From: Afifella pfennigii DSM 17143
GTDB taxonomy: Bacteria > Pseudomonadota > Alphaproteobacteria > Rhizobiales > Afifellaceae
NCBI RefSeq assembly: GCF_000688515.1
Contig: NZ_JHZK01000004.1
Coordinates: 62,001 to 126,000, forward strand
DNA length: 64,000 nt
Reading direction: 5' to 3'
Part shown: positions 25,929 to 35,975 of the stretch, in pieces
Numbering within the stretch: position 1 is the stretch's first letter
Layout of the letters: every line of letters begins with the position of its first letter
Notes under the pieces: generated by a model
Seen by the model: the letters and a program-made list of their open reading frames with translations, nothing else
Told to the model about the DNA's origin: nothing
Database searches by the model: none
Made by a program: the position numbers and the translations under genes

Positions 25929-26782
25929 CAGCGTCTGCGCCCCATGATTGTATCGAGGTCGATACGGGTAACGGCGACAATCGCCAGCGCGCCGATGATG
26001 AGGATGAGGACCATCGACAGCGCCGAGCCGAGCGGCCAGTTCTGCCCATAGGTGAAGGCGGTCTCGATCTCGTCGGCGATGACGATGACCGACTGGCCGC
26101 CGAGGAGCTTCGATTCCGCCAGGGCGCCGGTCGCCAGCACGAAGGAGAGCAGGCAGCCGACGACGATGCCGGGGGCGGCCAGCGGCAGCTCGATCTCCCA
26201 CAGAACCCGCCAGCGCGAGGCGCCGAGATCGGCGGCGGCCTGGCGCGCATCGTCCGGCACCATGGCGATACCCTGCGCCAGGGGAAAGAGCATGAAGGGA
26301 AAGTAGACGTAGACGAGGCCGAACACGATGATCGGCACGTTGTAGAGCGGGCTTTCGAAGCCGACGCCGGTCAAGGCGCGGAAGTGACCTTCCACGAGGC
26401 CGCCCTTCATCAGCGTCAGCACCCAGCCGAACAGGCGGATATTCTCCGACACGAAAAGGCTCATCACCACCGCGACGGTGAGGACGAGGGTGAAGCGGCC
26501 GAAGACCTTGGCCATGCCGTAGGCGAGCGGCCAGGAGATGAGGAAAAGGACGATGGTGGAGACGAGCGCCATGCCCAGCGACCAGGCGAGCGGGCCGTAA
26601 TAGCCCTGCTGGAAGAACACCCGGTAGGCGGAAAAGTCCGGCGCGTTGAAGAGGCTGAAGACGCGCTGCGGCATCACCGAGAAAACGGCGATGACGAGGA
26701 GCGGCGCCAGGAAGGCGACGGCCAGAAGCATCGCCAGGGGCAGGGCGCTGAAGAAGCCGAGCCTGCGGTCGAGACGCTCCAT
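25928..26782 (-). CDS. Polyamine-type ABC transporter permease (PotB-like)
   Basis: A 284-residue permease with an EAA loop QAAADLGASRWRVLWEIELPLAAPGIVVG and several membrane helices (first at about 12-35). It pairs with the PotC-like protein to form the channel. The ATG at 26782 overlaps the ATPase stop as TGATG; a GTG one codon upstream at 26785 is also possible. The amphipathic, positively charged start is common in this family. Confidence 0.91.
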   Translation of the reverse strand: MERLDRRLGFFSALPLAMLLAVAFLAPLLVIAVFSVMPQRVFSLFNAPDFSAYRVFFQQGYYGPLAWSLGMALVSTIVLFLISWPLAYGMAKVFGRFTLVLTVAVVMSLFVSENIRLFGWVLTLMKGGLVEGHFRALTGVGFESPLYNVPIIVFGLVYVYFPFMLFPLAQGIAMVPDDARQAAADLGASRWRVLWEIELPLAAPGIVVGCLLSFVLATGALAESKLLGGQSVIVIADEIETAFTYGQNWPLGSALSMVLILIIGALAIVAVTRIDLDTIMGRRR

Positions 26783-27867
26783 CACGCCTCGCGGATGAGA
26801 TGCGTGTTCTCGACGTCCCAGCCGAGAACCACCTCGCTGCCGATGGCGCCGGCAAAACGGTCCTCGCGCAGCTTCTCAATGGTGAGCCTGGAGCCGGAAG
26901 CGGCCTCCACCTCGTACTGGATGCGCGAGCCGAGGGCGTATTCCTCGCGCAGGATGCCGCGCACGATGAAATCGGCGGTCTCCCCGGAGACCAGAAAACG
27001 GACGAATTCCGGCCGCACCATGAGGATGCCTCGCTCGCCCTGCGGCAGGGCGATATCGGCGGCGCCCGCCTCGCCGTTGGCGTGGATCTCGACGCCATGG
27101 CCATAGAGCCCGCCGCTCGCGGTGCCCTCCACGTCGAAAAGATTCACCTCGCCCATGAACTCAGCGACGAAACGGCTGATCGGACGGGCATAGATCTCGT
27201 CGGCGACGGCGATCTGCTCGAAGCGCCCCTTGCGCATGATGGCGATGCGATCCGACATCACCATCGCCTCCTCCAGGCTGTGGGTGATGTAGACGAAGGT
27301 CTTGCCGGTGCGGTGGTGAAGGTCCTTCAGCTCCTTCTCCAAGGCCTTGCGCAGCCGGTAGTCGAGCGCCGAAAGCGGCTCGTCGAAGAAGAGAATCTCA
27401 GGATCGAAGGCGAGCGCCCTTGCCAGCGCCACACGCTGCTGCTCGCCGCCGGAGCATTGGCGGATGCGCTTGTGGTAGTAGTCGGCCGGCAGATGCAGCA
27501 GCTCCAGAAGCTCCAGCGCCCGCGCCCGGCGGCTGCTTTCGCTCTCGCCGCGGATCTTCAGCGGAAACTCGATGTTCTGCCCGACCGTCATATGCGGAAA
27601 CAGCGCCAGCGACTGGAAGACCATGCAGGTCGGGCGCTTGTTGGCGGGCGTTTCGTCGATGCGCTCGCTGCGCAGCCAGATGGAGCCCTCGCTCACCTCC
27701 TCCATGCCGACGAGGAGGCGAATGAGGGTCGACTTGCCGCTGCCGGACGGCCCGACGATGGTCAGGAACTCGCCCTCGTTGATATCCAGACTGATACCTT
27801 GCAGCGCCGTGAAATCGCCGAAGCGCTTCACGATATTGTCGAGGCGCAGAAACGGCTCGGAAGACAT
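26782..27867 (-). CDS. Polyamine-type ABC transporter ATPase (PotA-like)
   Basis: A 361-residue ATPase with Walker [10 protein letters not shown], a Q-loop in CMVFQSLALFPHM, Walker B ILFFDEPLSALD and switch VYITHSLEEAMVM. The signature reads CSGGEQQRVALARAL, with Cys in place of the usual Leu. A C-terminal TOBE-type domain (about 240-355) is typical of PotA/spermidine and iron importers. It precedes the two permeases in the operon order. Confidence 0.93.
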   Translation of the reverse strand: MSSEPFLRLDNIVKRFGDFTALQGISLDINEGEFLTIVGPSGSGKSTLIRLLVGMEEVSEGSIWLRSERIDETPANKRPTCMVFQSLALFPHMTVGQNIEFPLKIRGESESSRRARALELLELLHLPADYYHKRIRQCSGGEQQRVALARALAFDPEILFFDEPLSALDYRLRKALEKELKDLHHRTGKTFVYITHSLEEAMVMSDRIAIMRKGRFEQIAVADEIYARPISRFVAEFMGEVNLFDVEGTASGGLYGHGVEIHANGEAGAADIALPQGERGILMVRPEFVRFLVSGETADFIVRGILREEYALGSRIQYEVEAASGSRLTIEKLREDRFAGAIGSEVVLGWDVENTHLIREA

Positions 27868-27900
27868 TTCGACCTGTCAGACGGATGCCGGAGACAAGAT

Positions 27901-27920
27901 CCCCGGCGCGGGCGCCGGGG
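27901..27920. terminator. GC hairpin after the binding-protein gene
   Basis: Perfect eight-base stem CCCCGGCG/CGCCGGGG with a CGGG loop, 14 bases past the binding-protein stop on the minus strand and before the ATPase start. There is no U-tract. It probably stabilises the binding-protein message or causes partial termination so that more binding protein than transporter is made. Confidence 0.5.
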
Positions 27921-27933
27921 AGAAGGGCATGCC

Positions 27934-29067
27934 TCAGCCGCGCTTGGCGGCGTTGTAGATCTCGTTGAGATCGGCGTAGGAGGCGACGACCTGGTAGTCG
28001 AGCGAGCGGGCCATCTCCTCTTCCAGGCTGTCCCACTGGATGGCGTCGAGCTCTTCCTCGTCGAACTGGGACATCACCGCGTCGCTGCCCATCTGGCTGA
28101 CCGGATTGTAGGTCCCCTCGGCGAAGGCGACGGCCTTGCAGATTTCCGGCTTCTGCACGAACTCCAGGAAATCCTCGGCGAGCTTGGAGGGATCGGGATT
28201 GTTGACCGCCGAGGTCAGCTCGATCCACACGACGCCGCCCTTGCCGTCGACGGGGCCCGATTTGGGCGTGATGGCACGCACATTCATGGCACCGTCATAG
28301 CGGGCCGGAGAGGCCGTGTAGGTGCCGCCGGTGAAGTAGGCGTCGATCTCGCCGTTGATGAGCGCGGTGTTCATGGCGACGAGGTCGTCGGTCAAGAGCT
28401 TGGCGCCGCCGAAGATCTTGTCGGCCGCCTCCCTGAACTGCGCCTTGCCCGCATCGTCCATCTCTCTGAACGGGTCGAGCCCGGCCGTCAGGCAGAGATG
28501 CATGATGTTCCAGTTGTCGTAAGTCAGCACGCCGTAGCGGTCGTTCATGCCGGCATCCAGGAAAAGGTTCCAGCCTTCGTCCTCGGCCATTTCCCGGCTG
28601 ATCTTGTCGGTGTTGACGACGAAGCTGAACGGGCCGTAGCGCTGCGGCATGCCGATCAAATTTCCGTCATCGGCAAAGGCGAGCGGATAGGGCTCGGCGA
28701 AGGTCGGCAGCATCGTGTCGAAATAGGGCATGAACCGCTCCTTGCTGAGCGGCTTGATCAGGTTTTCCGGATAGAGCTGATCGCGCGCCCAGGGCTGGTT
28801 CACGTTGATGAGATCCCAGACATTGACCTCTCCCGCGCGCAACTTGTTGATCATGTCGGGGTCGGATGTGCCGCTTTCGGCGCGCACGCTGGCACCTGGA
28901 TTGGCCTCGCGGAAGGGGCCGAGCACATCGTCGGAATTGTAGCCCTCCCAGCACAGGATGTTGAGCTGGTCGTCACGTGCGGCGAAGGCTTTGCCGGCCG
29001 GCCCGAGGGCCGCCAAGCCCGCAGCCCCGGCCATGCCAGCTGAGAACTGGCGACGGGTCAGTTTCAT
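27934..29067 (-). CDS. Polyamine-type ABC transporter binding protein (PotD-like)
   Basis: A 377-residue solute-binding protein of the spermidine/putrescine family. The N-terminus MKLTRRQFSAGMAGAAGLAAL has a twin-arginine-like TRRQF motif and a cleavage site near AFAARDD, so Tat export is possible. The mature part opens with LNILCWEGYNSDDVLGPF, usual for PotD relatives, and ends with SYADLNEIYNAAKRG. As the first gene of the transporter-BMC transcript, next to a divergent AraC regulator, it most likely binds the amino alcohol or amine degraded in the compartment. The ligand is inferred. Confidence 0.9.
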   Translation of the reverse strand: MKLTRRQFSAGMAGAAGLAALGPAGKAFAARDDQLNILCWEGYNSDDVLGPFREANPGASVRAESGTSDPDMINKLRAGEVNVWDLINVNQPWARDQLYPENLIKPLSKERFMPYFDTMLPTFAEPYPLAFADDGNLIGMPQRYGPFSFVVNTDKISREMAEDEGWNLFLDAGMNDRYGVLTYDNWNIMHLCLTAGLDPFREMDDAGKAQFREAADKIFGGAKLLTDDLVAMNTALINGEIDAYFTGGTYTASPARYDGAMNVRAITPKSGPVDGKGGVVWIELTSAVNNPDPSKLAEDFLEFVQKPEICKAVAFAEGTYNPVSQMGSDAVMSQFDEEELDAIQWDSLEEEMARSLDYQVVASYADLNEIYNAAKRG

Positions 29068-29269
29068 GAGCGCTCCTCCTTGAGCAAAGGGGGGACCTCT
29101 GGCGGATCCTTGACGCTAGAGTGCCGGCTTTGGCCCCCGCCTGCTTGACAGCGGCCGGCGCAGATTTAACAGCCGCCCGCCAGGCACTTGCTCGCTCGCG
29201 GCAAGCAAGAAAGCAGCGAGACTTGACTCTACGGCACTTGGCCACGCTATCCTTCCGGGCTTCAGCCAT
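29068..29269. promoter_or_regulatory. Divergent promoter region, transporter-BMC operon / araC gene
   Basis: A direct repeat of GGCACTTG occurs at 29183-29190 and 29233-29240, 50 bases apart (about five DNA turns), which would suit an AraC-type dimer. A partial inverted copy (AGTGCC) lies at 29120-29125. TTGACA at 29145-29150 and TTGACT at 29223-29228 are possible -35 elements toward araC, with no strong -10. No clear -35 is visible toward the transporter genes. Confidence 0.38.
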
Positions 29270-30346
29270 GTGAGGGAAGTCTTGGCGATCGCTTCTGACA
29301 TCCCCGAGACCGAAACGATCGCTCCGCCGAAAGTGTTGGCGTCGGCCGCCACCGGAGCGACTGACCTCTTCTGCCGACGCGGCGGAGACGTGGAAACGAT
29401 CTTCGGGCGCGCCGGTCTTCGCCTCACCGATCTCGGAAGCCCGGTCAACGAGCTTGATCTCAAAGGATATTGCGCGCTCTTCGAGGAAGCCGCCACGGCG
29501 ACGCAATACGACAATATCGGCCTGGAGTTCGGCCAAAGATTTCTGCCCAAACATCTCGGCGTCATCGGCTACGCGGCGATCAGCTCGCCTACCCTCGCCG
29601 CGGCGCTGCGCAACATGGAACGCTACTTTCCCGCCCATCAGGGGCAGACGAGCTTCGGCCTGCTGCAGGATAGCGGCGTGTTATGGCTGAGCTATCGCAT
29701 CTACGATCCGCGTATCGCCCGCCGCCGGCAGGACGCGGAACTGTCGCTCGGCATGTTCTGCAACATCTTCAAATCGGCGCTCGGGCCGGACTGGGCGCCC
29801 TTGGAAATCCGCTTCGAGCACGAACGGCCGGGCGAGTATCATGCCCACGAAAAGGCTTTCGGGGCACCCGTCCGGTTCGGCCGGCGCACCAACGCCATCG
29901 CCTTCCGCCGGCGCGATCTCGACGCCAGCATGCCGCAACAGGATCCCTTTCTCTTCTCCGTCATCACCCCCTTCCTGGAGCGACGCTGCGCCCTGCAGGA
30001 GGATCCGGAGGATTTCGCCACCGTGGTGCGCAACCAGATCAAGCTGCATCTGGGCGATACGATTCCGACGCTTTCGGAGATCGCCCGCATCCTCGGCCTG
30101 CCGGACCAGGCCTTCCAGCGGCGCCTCAAAGCGAGCGGCGTCGCCTTCGCCGACCTTTTGAAAGCCGCGCGCCACGAGCTGGCGCTGCATTATCTGAGCG
30201 ATCCCGATATGCCGCTGACGGAGATCGCCTACTGCCTCGGCTATTCGGAGCTATCGGCCTTTTCGCGCGCCTTCCGCAACTGGACGGGCATGAGCCCCCA
30301 GCGCTACCGGCGCACGCGCCAGCGCCGCCCCTTCCTTACGGCCTGA
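29270..30346 (+). CDS. AraC family transcriptional regulator
   Basis: A 358-residue regulator with an N-terminal Arabinose_bd-type effector domain (about residues 30-230, including HLGVIGYAAISSPTLAAALRNMERY) and a C-terminal pair of helix-turn-helices (TLSEIARILGLPDQAFQRRLKASGVAF; PLTEIAYCLGYSELSAFSRAFRNWTGMSPQRYR). The layout is that of the OruR/VirS branch. It faces the polyamine-type transporter and BMC operon, so it is the likely activator of both. The GTG start at 29270 is uncertain, with a TTG at 29282 as the alternative. Confidence 0.88.
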   Translation: MREVLAIASDIPETETIAPPKVLASAATGATDLFCRRGGDVETIFGRAGLRLTDLGSPVNELDLKGYCALFEEAATATQYDNIGLEFGQRFLPKHLGVIGYAAISSPTLAAALRNMERYFPAHQGQTSFGLLQDSGVLWLSYRIYDPRIARRRQDAELSLGMFCNIFKSALGPDWAPLEIRFEHERPGEYHAHEKAFGAPVRFGRRTNAIAFRRRDLDASMPQQDPFLFSVITPFLERRCALQEDPEDFATVVRNQIKLHLGDTIPTLSEIARILGLPDQAFQRRLKASGVAFADLLKAARHELALHYLSDPDMPLTEIAYCLGYSELSAFSRAFRNWTGMSPQRYRRTRQRRPFLTA

Positions 30347-30350
30347 ATGA

Positions 30351-30378
30351 CGCGGCGCCCCCGGCAAGGGGCGCCGCG
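30351..30378. terminator. Strong rho-independent-like terminator after araC
   Basis: Eleven-base perfect stem CGCGGCGCCCC/GGGGCGCCGCG with a CGGCAA loop, followed after a few bases by TTGTTTT at 30387-30393. It serves the araC gene on the plus strand and also separates it from the convergent aminotransferase gene. Confidence 0.7.
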
Positions 30379-30401
30379 CGCATTGCTTGTTTTAGAGCGT
30401 C

Positions 30402-31739
30402 TCAGATCTCTGCGAGGGTCTTGCGGAAAATGTCGACGATCTCATCGACATGGCTCCGCTCGGCAATCAGCGAGGGGGCGATGATGCCGGTATCGCCGGT
30501 GAACTTCACGTGGCAACCGTTCCAGAAGAGCTTCTTCTGCAATTCGGTGCCGCGCGCGCCGGGCGCGCCGTCCTGCGGCCAGACCTCCACGCCGGCCATC
30601 AGCCCGTAGCCGCGGATGTCGTGCACCACCTCCATGTCCCTCAGCGTATAGACGGCGTCGAGGAAATAATCGCTGAGCTCGGCGGCGCGCTGAAACAGAC
30701 CCTCGCTCTCGTAGATCTCCAGCGTCGCCAACCCCGCCGCGCAGGCGGCCGGATGCGCCGAATAGGTATAGCCGTGGAAGAACTCGATGGCGTCCTTGGG
30801 CGCGGCGTCGGTGATGGTGTCGTAGACTTCGTCGCGGCTCGCCACCGCGCCCATCGGGATGGCGCCGTTGGTGATCGCCTTGGCCATGGTCATGAGGTCT
30901 GGCGTGACGCCGAAAGCGTCGGCGGCGAAGGGCGCGCCGAGGCGCCCGAAGCCGGTGATCACCTCGTCGAAAACGAGGAGGATGCCGTGCTGGTCGCAGA
31001 TTTCCCTGAGACGCTCCAGATAGCCCTTGGGCGGCACCAGCGTGCCGGTCGAGCCGGCCACCGGCTCCACGAAGACGGCGGCGATGGTGGAGCCGCCATA
31101 GGTGTCGCAAAAGCGCTGCAGATCCTCCGCCAGCTCCGCCCCCTTCTCCGGCTGGCCGCGCTGGAAGGTGTTGTCGGGGTCCCAGGTATGGCGCAAGGCG
31201 ACGACGTTGGGGATGACGCCGGCAAAGCTCTCGCGGTTCTTCACCATACCCGACAAGGACACGCCGCCGATATTGACGCCGTGATAGGCGCGCTCGCGCG
31301 AGACGAAGCGCAGGCGATGACCCTCGCCGCGGGCGCGGTGATAGGCCATGACCATCTTCAGCGCCGTGTCGATGGCCTCCGAGCCGGAATTGACGAAGAA
31401 GACATGGTTGAAGCCTTCCGGCAGGATGCGCGTCAGCTTGTTGGCGAGCGCGAAGGAGCCGGGATGGCCGAGCTGGAAATGCGGCGAGTAATCGTTCTGC
31501 AGCATCTGGGCGTAGACCGCATCGGCGATCTCGCGCCGCCCATGGCCGGCCGCGACGTTGAAGAGGCTGGAGGAACCGTCGACGATTTTGCCGCCCTTAT
31601 GGTCCCAGAGATACATGCCCTCGCTCTTGACCACCAGGCGCGGGGCGGCCCGAAAGTCGCGGTTGGCGGTGAACGGCATCCAATGCTCGGCCAGCGAGTT
31701 GGTGGCGAATTTCTGCAAGGGCTCGGCGAGCATCTGCAT
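30402..31739 (-). CDS. Class III omega-aminotransferase (taurine/hypotaurine/beta-alanine:pyruvate type)
   Basis: A 445-residue fold-type I aminotransferase. LAEHWMPFTANRDF at the N-terminus and SSLFNVAAGHGRREI are typical of beta-alanine or taurine:pyruvate aminotransferases. The PLP Lys is in DLMTMAKAITNGAIPMG, and the Asp in LLVFDEVITGFGR. I chose the ATG at 31739 because GGAGG lies eight bases before it; the in-frame TTG at 31754 would include that site. It is followed on the transcript's upstream side by alanine dehydrogenase and a MocR regulator, which together suggest deamination of a taurine-like amine with pyruvate recycling. Confidence 0.88.
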   Translation of the reverse strand: MQMLAEPLQKFATNSLAEHWMPFTANRDFRAAPRLVVKSEGMYLWDHKGGKIVDGSSSLFNVAAGHGRREIADAVYAQMLQNDYSPHFQLGHPGSFALANKLTRILPEGFNHVFFVNSGSEAIDTALKMVMAYHRARGEGHRLRFVSRERAYHGVNIGGVSLSGMVKNRESFAGVIPNVVALRHTWDPDNTFQRGQPEKGAELAEDLQRFCDTYGGSTIAAVFVEPVAGSTGTLVPPKGYLERLREICDQHGILLVFDEVITGFGRLGAPFAADAFGVTPDLMTMAKAITNGAIPMGAVASRDEVYDTITDAAPKDAIEFFHGYTYSAHPAACAAGLATLEIYESEGLFQRAAELSDYFLDAVYTLRDMEVVHDIRGYGLMAGVEVWPQDGAPGARGTELQKKLFWNGCHVKFTGDTGIIAPSLIAERSHVDEIVDIFRKTLAEI

Positions 31740-31844
31740 CGGTGTTTCCTCCAAGGGAGACTCTAAAGCGACAGAATAGCGCGGCAGCTGGACCGACTTC
31801 TTGCACCAGAGGCCGGCTGCCCAGCATGCCAGGCCTCGCCTCGC

Positions 31845-32966
<1,122 letters not shown>

Positions 32967-33063
32967 CCACTATCTCCGAGCTTGTGAAGGCGCGGTAGAT
33001 TACGAGGCGCCGCGCCCGCCGATAGGACCAGAGCCCGCCCCGCCCGTGGTTCAGACGGGCGCC

Positions 33064-34572
33064 TCAGGCCGCCAACAAGGGCAGGCCTGAAGCGGCCCGC
33101 GCCAGGGCGCGCACCCCATCCTCGATGCGCCGCATCTCTATCGCGGTCACGCCCATGCGGAAAGTGTTGCCGGCACCGCGCGGATCGGCGTGGAAAACCC
33201 GGCCCGGCTCCACGATGACGCTCTCGGCGCGGGCCGCCTCCACCAGTCGGTCGGCATCGAACCCCTTCGGACCTTGCAGCCAGAGCGAGGTGCCGGCGCG
33301 GCCCGGACCGTGATCGAAATCGGGAAGGTGGCGGCTGAGCGCGGCGCGCAGCGTCTGCCGCTTCTCGCGGATGGAGGCGGAGAGGCGGCGGATGAGCGCG
33401 TCGTGATGGCCGAGGGAGAGGAAGATGGCGACGGCGCGCTGGTTGTTGGCGGGCGGGTGGCGCAGCATCAGCCGGCGCAGGCGGCGCAGATCGGCGATGA
33501 GATCGGCGTCGCCGACGAGATAACCAAGACGAAGGCCGGGAGCGAGGGTCTTCGACAGCGAGCCCACGAAGACCACCCGCCCCTCCTTGTCGAGGCTCTT
33601 CAGCGCCGGCAGGGCGGCCTCGCCGCTTTCCATGTCGTCGAGGAGCTGGCTGTCATAATCGTCCTCGATGATGAGGCCGTCCGATGCCCCGGCCCAGGAA
33701 AGCAAAGCCTGGCGGCGGGCGATCGGCAGGCGCGCGGCCGTCGGGCATTGATGGCTCGGCGTGCAGAAGACGATGCGGCAATCCTCCGGTATCTGGCTCG
33801 GGTCCAGTCCCTTGGCATCGACAGGCACGGGCACGACCCGGTCGGTGTGCAGGCCGAAAATGAGGCGCGCATCGGGATAGCCCGGATCCTCCATGGCGAC
33901 GGCGCTATCCTTGCGCAGCAGCAGCGAGGCCAAGAGAAACAGGCCGTTCTGGGCGCCGAGCGTGACAACCACCTCGTCGGAGCGGGCGAAGATGCCCCGC
34001 CGCGGCAGGATGCGGGTGCGGATCTGCTCGATGAGGAGGGGGTCATCCTTGTCGACCATGTCGGCCGCCCAATCGTAGATCTCGCGCACGCCGAGCGCCA
34101 TGCGCACGCATTCGCGCCATTCGTTGGTGGGAAAGAGCGAGGGGTCGAACTGGCCGTAGACGAAGGGGTAGCGGTAGGAGAGCCAATCGCGCGGCTTGTC
34201 CAGCGCCTGCAGCTTCTTCAGGCGCGGCGGCACCAGGGACGACCAGTCCGGGCCGGGCCCTTCCCGGGCCGGCTCGACCGAGGCCTCGCCATCCAGAGAC
34301 GGCAGGATGTCCGGATTGACGAAATGGCCGTGACGCTCCCGGGCGATCAGGAAGCCCTGGTCGACGAGATGCTGATAGGCCAGCACGACCGTGCCGCGCG
34401 CCACGTTGATATGGCGGGCGAGCGTGCGACAGGAGGGTAGCGGCTGGGCGGCGGGAATCTGGCCGTTGAGAATCGCCGCTACGACGGTCTGTCGAATCTG
34501 GGCCTGAAGGGTCTGGCCGCTGTCCATGGACATCTGGAACAGACCGGCCCACATGGCGCTGTCGCTGCGCAT
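33064..34572 (-). CDS. MocR-type regulator (GntR helix plus aminotransferase domain), TauR-like
   Basis: A 502-residue MocR regulator. The N-terminal GntR winged helix (about 18-85) includes PLPSCRTLARHINVARGTVVLAYQHLVDQGFL. The rest is a fold-type I aminotransferase domain with the PLP Lys in VGSLSKTLAPGLRLGY and EDDYDSQL. It faces the TauABC-type transporter and precedes ald and the aminotransferase gene, the arrangement seen for TauR, which senses taurine as an external aldimine. GabR-like or PdxR-like roles are less likely given the neighbours. Confidence 0.88.
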   Translation of the reverse strand: MRSDSAMWAGLFQMSMDSGQTLQAQIRQTVVAAILNGQIPAAQPLPSCRTLARHINVARGTVVLAYQHLVDQGFLIARERHGHFVNPDILPSLDGEASVEPAREGPGPDWSSLVPPRLKKLQALDKPRDWLSYRYPFVYGQFDPSLFPTNEWRECVRMALGVREIYDWAADMVDKDDPLLIEQIRTRILPRRGIFARSDEVVVTLGAQNGLFLLASLLLRKDSAVAMEDPGYPDARLIFGLHTDRVVPVPVDAKGLDPSQIPEDCRIVFCTPSHQCPTAARLPIARRQALLSWAGASDGLIIEDDYDSQLLDDMESGEAALPALKSLDKEGRVVFVGSLSKTLAPGLRLGYLVGDADLIADLRRLRRLMLRHPPANNQRAVAIFLSLGHHDALIRRLSASIREKRQTLRAALSRHLPDFDHGPGRAGTSLWLQGPKGFDADRLVEAARAESVIVEPGRVFHADPRGAGNTFRMGVTAIEMRRIEDGVRALARAASGLPLLAA

Positions 34573-34902
34573 GCCGTTGCGTCAACTCTTGTGAGGTCGA
34601 TATGCGCCGTCAAGCTTGCATGGCGGGGCGGAGAGGGCAAGGTCTGTACCAACCTCTTAAGCCAAGATTGCGCCGCCCGATGGAAGGGTCGGCGCCAGCC
34701 GGCCCGAGCGATGGCGCTTGCCCTGGCCCAACGAGGTGTTAGCATCTGGTCCTAACGAGCGACCTCAGCTTCGGGCGGGCTAAAAAATCCGTTCCGCACC
34801 CGTCGTACCCGTCCTTGGGTCGGGCCACTCCGTGGCGGAGGCGGCACGAACAAGCGAGCCCAAAAGGGCCGAAACGGCAACCAGCCGAACAGGGGAACTG
34901 AG
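34573..34902. promoter_or_regulatory. Divergent region between mocR-type and tauA-like genes
   Basis: The 330 bases hold no gene. GGTCTGTACC (34641-34650) is a partial inverted repeat, and CTGGTCCTAA (34746-34755) lies about 100 bases on. Either may be an operator for the MocR-type protein, which often binds GGTC/GGAC-containing repeats. The region from about 34790 to 34890 shows only the transporter leader. Confidence 0.3.
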
Positions 34903-35898
34903 ATGACATCGAAACTTGCAAGCCTTGCACTTGCCGGAGCCCTGGCGGCCGGCATCGTGCTTCCCGGCAGCCTCGCGCTGGCGCAGGACAAGCCCGACAA
35001 GGTCACCGTCGCCTACTTCCTGGAATGGCCGACGGCGAACCAGGTAGCGCAGATGAACGACACCTATTCGGAGCGCCTTGGCGTGCCGGTGGAATGGCGC
35101 GCCTTCGGCAACGGCAACGAGATGACCCAGGCGATGGTCTCCGGCGATGTCGACATCGCCTATTCGCAAGGCTTCGTGCCGTTCATCGTCGGCGTCTCCA
35201 ACAACGCTCCGATCGAATTGGTGGGCATCGCCGTCACCTACGCGGAGAACGACCTTTGCGTGGTGCGCGACGATGCCGGCATCACCCAGGAGAACGCCAA
35301 GGAGCTGGAAGGCAAGAAGGTGGCGACGCCGATCGGCAACGTCACCCACTACAAGCTCCTGAAGACGCTGGAGCATCTGGGCGTCGATTCTTCCAAGGTC
35401 GATCTCGTGCAGATGAACCCGGCCGACGCCGCCGTGGCGCTGGTGCGCGGCGACGTGCCGATGGCCTGCGCCTTCGGCGGCGCCATCAACCGCATGCGCG
35501 AAGTCGGCAAGCCGCTGATGACCGGCGCCGAGCAGGAGGCGGTGGGCATCAACACCTTCGACATCATCTCCGTGCGCTCCGACTTTGCCGAGCAGTATCC
35601 CGATCTCGTCAAGGAATTCCTCGTCGTCACCGAGGAGGCCAACGCGGCCTACAAGAACAGCCCGGAAGAGAGCTACGAGACCATCGCCAAGGCGGCCGGC
35701 ATGGATGTCGACGCCACCAAGGGCATGCTCGCCAATTTCGGCTTCCCGACGGCCGAAGACCAAAAGAGCGAGAACTGGCTCGGCGGCGGCGTGCAGGAAA
35801 TGGCCAAGGGCGTCGCCGACGTGATGGTGCAAGCCGGCGGCATGGAGGAGGCGCTCGAGGACTATTCCGGCGCCGTCGATCCGAGCTACCTGCCTTAA
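34903..35898 (+). CDS. Taurine-type ABC transporter binding protein (TauA-like)
   Basis: A 331-residue periplasmic binding protein of the nitrate/sulfonate/taurine family. The signal peptide is about residues 1-26 (ends SLALAQD). KVTVAYFLEWPTANQVAQ and GNGNEMTQAMVSGDVDIAYSQGFVPF are typical of TauA proteins in alphaproteobacteria; IGNVTHYKLLKTLEHLG and NPADAAVALVRGDVPMACAFGGAI follow. Taurine, hypotaurine or another small sulfonate or amine is the likely ligand. It heads the transporter unit facing the MocR gene. Confidence 0.88.
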   Translation: MTSKLASLALAGALAAGIVLPGSLALAQDKPDKVTVAYFLEWPTANQVAQMNDTYSERLGVPVEWRAFGNGNEMTQAMVSGDVDIAYSQGFVPFIVGVSNNAPIELVGIAVTYAENDLCVVRDDAGITQENAKELEGKKVATPIGNVTHYKLLKTLEHLGVDSSKVDLVQMNPADAAVALVRGDVPMACAFGGAINRMREVGKPLMTGAEQEAVGINTFDIISVRSDFAEQYPDLVKEFLVVTEEANAAYKNSPEESYETIAKAAGMDVDATKGMLANFGFPTAEDQKSENWLGGGVQEMAKGVADVMVQAGGMEEALEDYSGAVDPSYLP

Positions 35899-35908
35899 GC
35901 GCATAACC

Positions 35909-35929
35909 GGGCGGCCGCCAAGGCCGCCC
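35909..35929. terminator. GC hairpin between tauA-like and tauB-like genes
   Basis: Perfect eight-base stem GGGCGGCC/GGCCGCCC with a GCCAA loop, 10 bases after the binding-protein stop. No T-tract follows. As in the two other binding-protein genes, it probably favours higher expression of the binding protein than of the downstream genes. Confidence 0.5.
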
Positions 35930-35975
35930 AACCGCCTTCACGAGGACGACAACCCACGGAAGGGGTCCCTTGCCC

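Noticed and set aside
25098-27104. A 668-codon frame suggesting a permease-ATPase fusion
   Set aside because: The N-terminal part is an off-frame reading of the first permease and ATPase genes. The second permease starts normally at 25928 with an ATGA overlap.
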